From contig CP097899.1 of NCBI GenBank assembly GCA_023639215.1, forward strand, positions 4,832,001 to 4,896,000: a DNA stretch of 64,000 bases. The letters are read 5' to 3'. The notes below the pieces were generated by a model that was not told the origin of the DNA, ran no database searches, and saw only the letters and a program-made list of their open reading frames with translations. Below, in pieces: positions 61,001 through 64,000 of the stretch. How positions within the stretch are numbered: the stretch's first letter is position 1; each line of letters begins with the position of its first letter. Both the position numbers and the translations under genes were made by a program. The DNA comes from Candidatus Pristimantibacillus lignocellulolyticus. GTDB taxonomy: Bacteria > Bacillota > Bacilli > Paenibacillales > Paenibacillaceae.

Positions 61001-61569
61001 CCCTGTACCATGTAAGATAAGTAATCTTCCGAGTCAACATACTTGTGATGTAGTTCTTGCTCCATATATCGATAGAGCAATCCCATATCATGAAGTTTCT
61101 TCTGCAGTAGTTGCGAATATTCAGATTTATCCGTTTGAATTAATTGCTGTACTTGCTCCGCGGAAACACCATATCGTTTCCATTCCGTAATCATATTAAC
61201 AAGTCTCTCGATAAAACCTGCTTGATCTTCACTATTTTTGAATAATTGAAGCTCCGAGGCATATCGATTAACTAATTTGTATAGAAGCATATGCTTCCCG
61301 GTCTCAGTAATGGGAACAAGCGCAGTACCACCTGTTTCTTGCATAACTCGAAATGCTAGTCGACGAAAACTAAGAGCCTGCGCTCGTAGCATCCCTTGCG
61401 GTTCACCCTGATCTATTAATTCATACTCCATTTGGAATGATGCTTGCTCTGGTGTCAGTAAAATGAGGGGAGAACCGAGTGGATCGCTCTTTAATTCATT
61501 TCTTATTTGTTCTAAGCAGTAATGTGTTTTACCGCTTCCTGCTCGACCGAGGATAAATCTAACAGACAT
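58075..61569 (-). CDS. addB: ATP-dependent helicase/nuclease subunit B (AddB)
   Basis: A 1164-residue AddB. Walker A GRAGSGKT is at residues 8-15. An inactivated helicase core follows. The C-terminal nuclease has the LRVLDYKSS motif, and the [4Fe-4S] cysteines are visible in FVSCPFQHF and CQFCDYKPVC. It recognises Chi and forms one of the two nuclease arms. It is the first gene of the addBA pair, with two palindromic elements just upstream. Confidence 0.95.
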   Translation of the reverse strand: MSVRFILGRAGSGKTHYCLEQIRNELKSDPLGSPLILLTPEQASFQMEYELIDQGEPQGMLRAQALSFRRLAFRVMQETGGTALVPITETGKHMLLYKLVNRYASELQLFKNSEDQAGFIERLVNMITEWKRYGVSAEQVQQLIQTDKSEYSQLLQKKLHDMGLLYRYMEQELHHKYVDSEDYLSYMVQGLPHASSLKGCRVWVDGFHGLTPTEYEALGALMANSAHMTIALTLDREFGIDEPIDELNLFHQTAETYQRIAQLAEQYGIEIEESIILQSSGVSRFGNVEALAFLEKNYGKRKVYEPSNTQWSQDSAIQLAASANRRAEIEEIARQLLIQVHEHGYRWRDMAVLVRNLDGYSDYIELVFRRYQIPFFMDQKQKTLYHPFVEFISSALESIVHGWQYDAMFRCIKTEMLFPQDETIPREWFDILENYVLASGINGWKWNDTNYWKALATISLDEEEETAYHISDKAQRELDISLAARGSIMPPLEQLSDKLTKASNVRQMCQALYELLDDAQVAQRLERWSDEEQARGNLMMARTHRQLWGNVMGLLDELVELAGDEQVSTELFAGMIQAGLDSLQLASIPPSMDQVVIGTMERTRLSNVKACYIIGASDGVLPMRLQEDGLLSEADREQLVTDGLAMAPSSRRKLLDERFLIYQILTRASSKLWISYPLADEEGKSILPSEIIRQIRSQFPMINVQHIAIEPHLRMSEQEQRNFLAHPDAAMTYLIVMLREWKQGKKLPSLWWDLYNWYAIRPEYAHKLTALLRSLQFNNIEMPLQIETARGLYGSQMRMSVSRVERFVSCPFQHFSIYGLRLKERKQYRLEAPDMGQLFHAALGKLANQLGSSWGRMSHDKVKQEVSLIVDQLVPRLQSQILLSSERFRYIARKLKEIVMQAAIMLGEHAGRAEFNPVGTEVDFGPNGNMPALQVQLDNGNMLEIVGRIDRIDAAESDQGLLLRVLDYKSSSKALKLDEVIHGLSLQMLTYLDVLMTHGEGWLKQKVSPAGVLYFHVHNPLLQVKNRISSEEADDLMLKRYKMKGLLTADTTVVRMMDSELETGYSQILPVAVKKDDSFYSSASVVSHDQWDMLRGFVKTKIKNIGQEIQEGVVSVEPYQLADRTPCQFCDYKPVCQFDPVIEGNQYRKLAKTSEDEIWRELGE

Positions 61570-61594
61570 TCTCTCTCCTCCTTCCTTTATAGGT

Positions 61595-61768
61595 AGTTCA
61601 AAAAACGGACTTTGATAACGATGATTGTTCTAACGTAGATTACTCGGCATCGCATCTGAAGCGAACTTGGAAAGTACGGTTCGCGTGTACCAAACATGTA
61701 CACTTACGCTTCCGCCTTCCTCAAGTAACGCTTCACCTGCTCGATTCTGAAAGCCCGCTTTTTGAACT
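61595..61768. repeat. Full palindromic element upstream of addB
   Basis: 174 bp from AGTTCAAAAAACGGACTTTG to AGCCCGCTTTTTGAACT. The ends match as inverted repeats at 17 of 19 positions, and the central dyad is GTGTACCAAACATGTACAC. Same length and plan as 29315-29488. Confidence 0.88.
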
Positions 61769-61782
61769 TTTACTGTAATAGT

Positions 61783-61863
61783 AGTTCAAAAACGGACTTT
61801 GATAACGATGATTATGCTAACGTTGCTTAGTCTGCATCGCATCTGAAAGCCCACATTTAAACC
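61783..61863. repeat. Internally deleted palindromic element
   Basis: Begins AGTTCAAAAACGGACTTTG and runs to TCTGCATCGCATCTG, then jumps directly to the right end GAAAGCCCACATTTAAAC. About 90 bp of the centre are missing relative to the complete neighbour. The 61570-61874 gap has no gene. Confidence 0.75.
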
Positions 61864-61874
61864 TTTATTTAATA

Positions 61875-63233
61875 TTAATTACGTTTTGAAGTTACTTCGA
61901 AGATTGCAAATTTTAAATAATGACTTTCATTGACCCCTAAAATTAGTGGGTGATCCTTGCCTGCTGCACGCCATTCTACTAGGCGTAGTACTTTACCCGC
62001 ATCTTTTGCTGCTTCTTGAATCGCTTCAAGGAACAGTTCGGGTCTCATATGGTATGAACAACTAGCGGTCACAAGATATCCACCTTCATTGACAAGCTTA
62101 AGTCCTTGTAAATTAATATCTTTATATCCACGCTTCGCTCCTTCAACGGCCGAACGGGTTTTTGCAAATGCCGGCGGGTCAAGTATAACTACATCCCATG
62201 AACGACCTTCATTTTCAAGTTTTTTAGATGTATCAACGCCGCCATTAGCGCGTTGTTTACGATCATCTAAACCTTTCACTTGAGTACGCAAATATTCGAA
62301 AGCATCCGCAACTACGAATTCTACACGATCAGTAAAACCGTTGCGCTCAACATTACGTTTCGCCGTATCAATCGCATGAGCAGATACGTCTAAGCAAGTG
62401 ACTTGCTTAGCACCATATTTGCAAGCATGCAATGTGAAACTTCCAGTATGAGCAAAACATTCTAACACTGTCGCTCCATCCCAATAAGGGAATGTGACTT
62501 CTTTACCATTGCGATTAACTGGTGCAAGACGACCATCTTCAAGTTGCGATAATGCGATTCCACTACGTTCTCCCCAACCTTTCATTAAAGGTTCAAGAGA
62601 TGCACGATTTTCACGTTGATCGAAGAAATAACCTGTTTTCTGACCTTGTACAATATCTACTTCCATCAATAAGCCATTTTCACTTATTTCAACAATGGAA
62701 GGACATTCGCCATAAATAACACCAGTACGCTCTTCTAATCCTTCAAGTTTACGAACACTTACATCACTACGTTCGTATATGCCCTTTGGTTGAAACACTT
62801 CAATAAGAGCTGAGATTAATGCTTCTTTATGCTTTTCCATACCTAGTGATAAAATTTGCAATACTAATACATTTTCAAAACGGTCGACAATTAAGCCTGG
62901 TAAAAAATCCGCCTCACCATATACTAATCGACAATCCTGATCTTTCACAAAACGAGCACGATGTATTTTACAACGTGTTAAGCGTTCTACAAAAAATTCG
63001 TGATCCATGGTCTCAATTGGTTCATAAGAAACGATTCGCACAGTTATTTGAGAAGCAGGGTTCCAATATCCTGTCGCCAAATATTTCCCGTTGTGGGCAA
63101 CGACGTCTACTAAGCTACCAGGTTCAAGACCTTCCTGTGCTACTTGTTCTATTTCACTAGCGTATATCCAAGGATGAGCTTCCTCTACTCTCTTTTTACG
63201 TGCTTTTATTAGTTTTACTATTGCGTTCGCCAT
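61875..63233 (-). CDS. Class I SAM-dependent rRNA methyltransferase (RlmI/YwbD-like)
   Basis: A 452-residue enzyme with an N-terminal PUA domain (ANAIVKLIKARKKRVEEAHP) and an EEHD-like middle. The Rossmann methyltransferase core has VLECFAHTGSFTLHACKYGA, then VILDPPAFAKTRSA and VTASCSYHM. This is the RlmI/RlmK C-terminal family that methylates cytosine C5 of 23S rRNA in E. coli; the site here is not known. The ATG at 63233 follows AGAGGAAC; the frame extends 26 codons further without support. It contains a ~20-residue Asn/Arg/Gly/Glu-rich insertion before the DPPA motif. Confidence 0.9.
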   Translation of the reverse strand: MANAIVKLIKARKKRVEEAHPWIYASEIEQVAQEGLEPGSLVDVVAHNGKYLATGYWNPASQITVRIVSYEPIETMDHEFFVERLTRCKIHRARFVKDQDCRLVYGEADFLPGLIVDRFENVLVLQILSLGMEKHKEALISALIEVFQPKGIYERSDVSVRKLEGLEERTGVIYGECPSIVEISENGLLMEVDIVQGQKTGYFFDQRENRASLEPLMKGWGERSGIALSQLEDGRLAPVNRNGKEVTFPYWDGATVLECFAHTGSFTLHACKYGAKQVTCLDVSAHAIDTAKRNVERNGFTDRVEFVVADAFEYLRTQVKGLDDRKQRANGGVDTSKKLENEGRSWDVVILDPPAFAKTRSAVEGAKRGYKDINLQGLKLVNEGGYLVTASCSYHMRPELFLEAIQEAAKDAGKVLRLVEWRAAGKDHPLILGVNESHYLKFAIFEVTSKRN

Positions 63234-63342
63234 TGTGAATGTTCCTCTCTTGTTCTCAATTTGGATGAAGTGCTTGTCATGCTTGTCTAATCTAGTGCAT
63301 AAGTTAAACATAAGACATTATGAAGGTGAAAGGATTCAAGAC

Positions 63343-64000
63343 ATGATAAGTGCAATTATCTTTCATAGTATTTTAGGGTTTTCGATCTTTATGTGCGGCA
63401 TGAAATTAATGGAATTAGCATTATTCCGCCTAGGTGGACCTACTTTCTTGCGTCTATTAGAACGTTCTACTCGTACTCCACTTCACGGCCTAGTGCTTGG
63501 GACAGCGAGTAGTGCCTTCTTACAAAGTAGTACTGCTGTTACAGTATTATCAATTGGATTCGTTAATAGTCGATTACTACCGTTCTCACGTACATTAGGT
63601 ATTATTCTCGGCACTAATATTGGAACTTGCCTTACGACTGAATTAATTGGACTAGAAATCAATCATCTTGCAAAACCATTAATGATAGGTGCTCTAATTC
63701 TATGGGGCATAACCGTTCTACTCGTCGAGTATCGCATTATCCCCGCATTATATCAATGGAAAGGTAGCGAGTATATCCGTTCACTATCCATTGTAATATT
63801 CGGATTTGGCACGCTGTTACTTGGATTAACCGTCATGCAAGGAATCGGTCCCGTTATTCAAAACACTGAATTATTTCATTGGTTTCTAGCGCAAGCGCAA
63901 ACTACCCTTTGGTGGGGCATACTCTCGGGTGCTGTTCTAACAGCACTTATCCATAGTGGTGCAGCTGTTATCGGCATGATCATGGGTATCGCCGCACTTG
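63343..64000 (+). CDS. Na/Pi cotransporter family protein, 3' end outside window
   Basis: The first 219 codons of a polytopic membrane protein of the PF02690 (NptA/YjbB/YqeW) family. It opens MISAIIFHSILGFSIFMCGM and has the first inverted repeat's QSSTAVTVLSIGFV, then ILGTNIGTCLT. The second-repeat equivalent IHSGAAVIGMIMG is reached near the window end. It imports phosphate with sodium, or acts as a related exchanger. The ATG follows AAAGGA at 8 bases. It diverges from the rRNA methyltransferase gene; the 110-base gap must hold both promoters. Confidence 0.9.
   Translation, partial: MISAIIFHSILGFSIFMCGMKLMELALFRLGGPTFLRLLERSTRTPLHGLVLGTASSAFLQSSTAVTVLSIGFVNSRLLPFSRTLGIILGTNIGTCLTTELIGLEINHLAKPLMIGALILWGITVLLVEYRIIPALYQWKGSEYIRSLSIVIFGFGTLLLGLTVMQGIGPVIQNTELFHWFLAQAQTTLWWGILSGAVLTALIHSGAAVIGMIMGIAAL

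Overview
The window looks like chromosome of a low-GC, endospore-forming Firmicute, most likely family Paenibacillaceae. The evidence is a gerP-type spore-coat germination operon with a sigma-K-type promoter, T-box leaders ahead of metG and glyQS, a class B RNase P RNA, and a long block whose order matches the Bacillus subtilis yqeY-floA-yqfCD-phoH-yqfF-ybeY-dgkA-cdd-era-recO-glyQS-yqfL-dnaG-sigA region. The species cannot be named from sequence alone. Nearly every gene is on the minus strand. The exceptions are the gerP operon, one subtilase gene and the Na/Pi transporter gene at the right edge.

Layout. 1-4.0 kb: metal homeostasis and thiol redox (partial mntR, ccdA, a zinc ABC transporter znuB-znuC-adcA) behind a consensus promoter with a Zur-box-like operator. 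4.0-7.2 kb: metG, whose methionine T-box lies about 850 bp upstream with a tandem repeat array in between. 7.2-11 kb: yidD, zur, two small membrane proteins and an Hsp20-like gene (minus), then gerPA-PB-PC-PD-PE (plus). 11-19.6 kb: glycogen operon glgB-glgC-glgD-glgA followed by a cytoplasmic GH15 glucoamylase. 19.7-26.8 kb: an overlapping ABC ATPase / membrane hydrolase / HelD trio, a DUF1540 pair and a YpuI-like gene. 26.9-29.3 kb: membrane-anchored subtilase and rnpB. 29.5-53.5 kb: housekeeping core (nif3, trmK, sigA, dnaG, yqxD, yqfL, glyS, glyQ, recO, yqzL, era, cdd, dgkA, ybeY, pgpH, phoH, yqfD, yqfC, floA, nfeD/yqeZ, yqeY, rpsU, hit). 53.5-61.6 kb: a small anchored protein and addAB. 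61.9-64 kb: an RlmI-like methyltransferase and a Na/Pi cotransporter gene cut by the window end.

The most unusual content lies between the genes. About 2.7 kb, at eight loci, belongs to one family of roughly 170-bp imperfect-palindrome elements. They have TTCAAAA/TTTTGAA-type terminal inverted repeats and a small GTAC-bearing dyad at the centre. They occur singly, truncated, internally deleted, or as head-to-tail arrays with 187-bp or 150-bp periods. The same 187-bp period and spacer appear in opposite orientations before metG and inside the glycogen operon. A second, unrelated 68-bp leader repeat that ends in the ribosome binding site precedes znuC, glgA and yqfL.

Regulation visible in the sequence includes the Zur operator, two T-boxes, a sigma-W-type promoter before nfeD-floA, sigma-K-type and possible sigma-E-type sporulation promoters, and several intrinsic terminators. 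One of these terminators also carries the ribosome binding site of the next gene.
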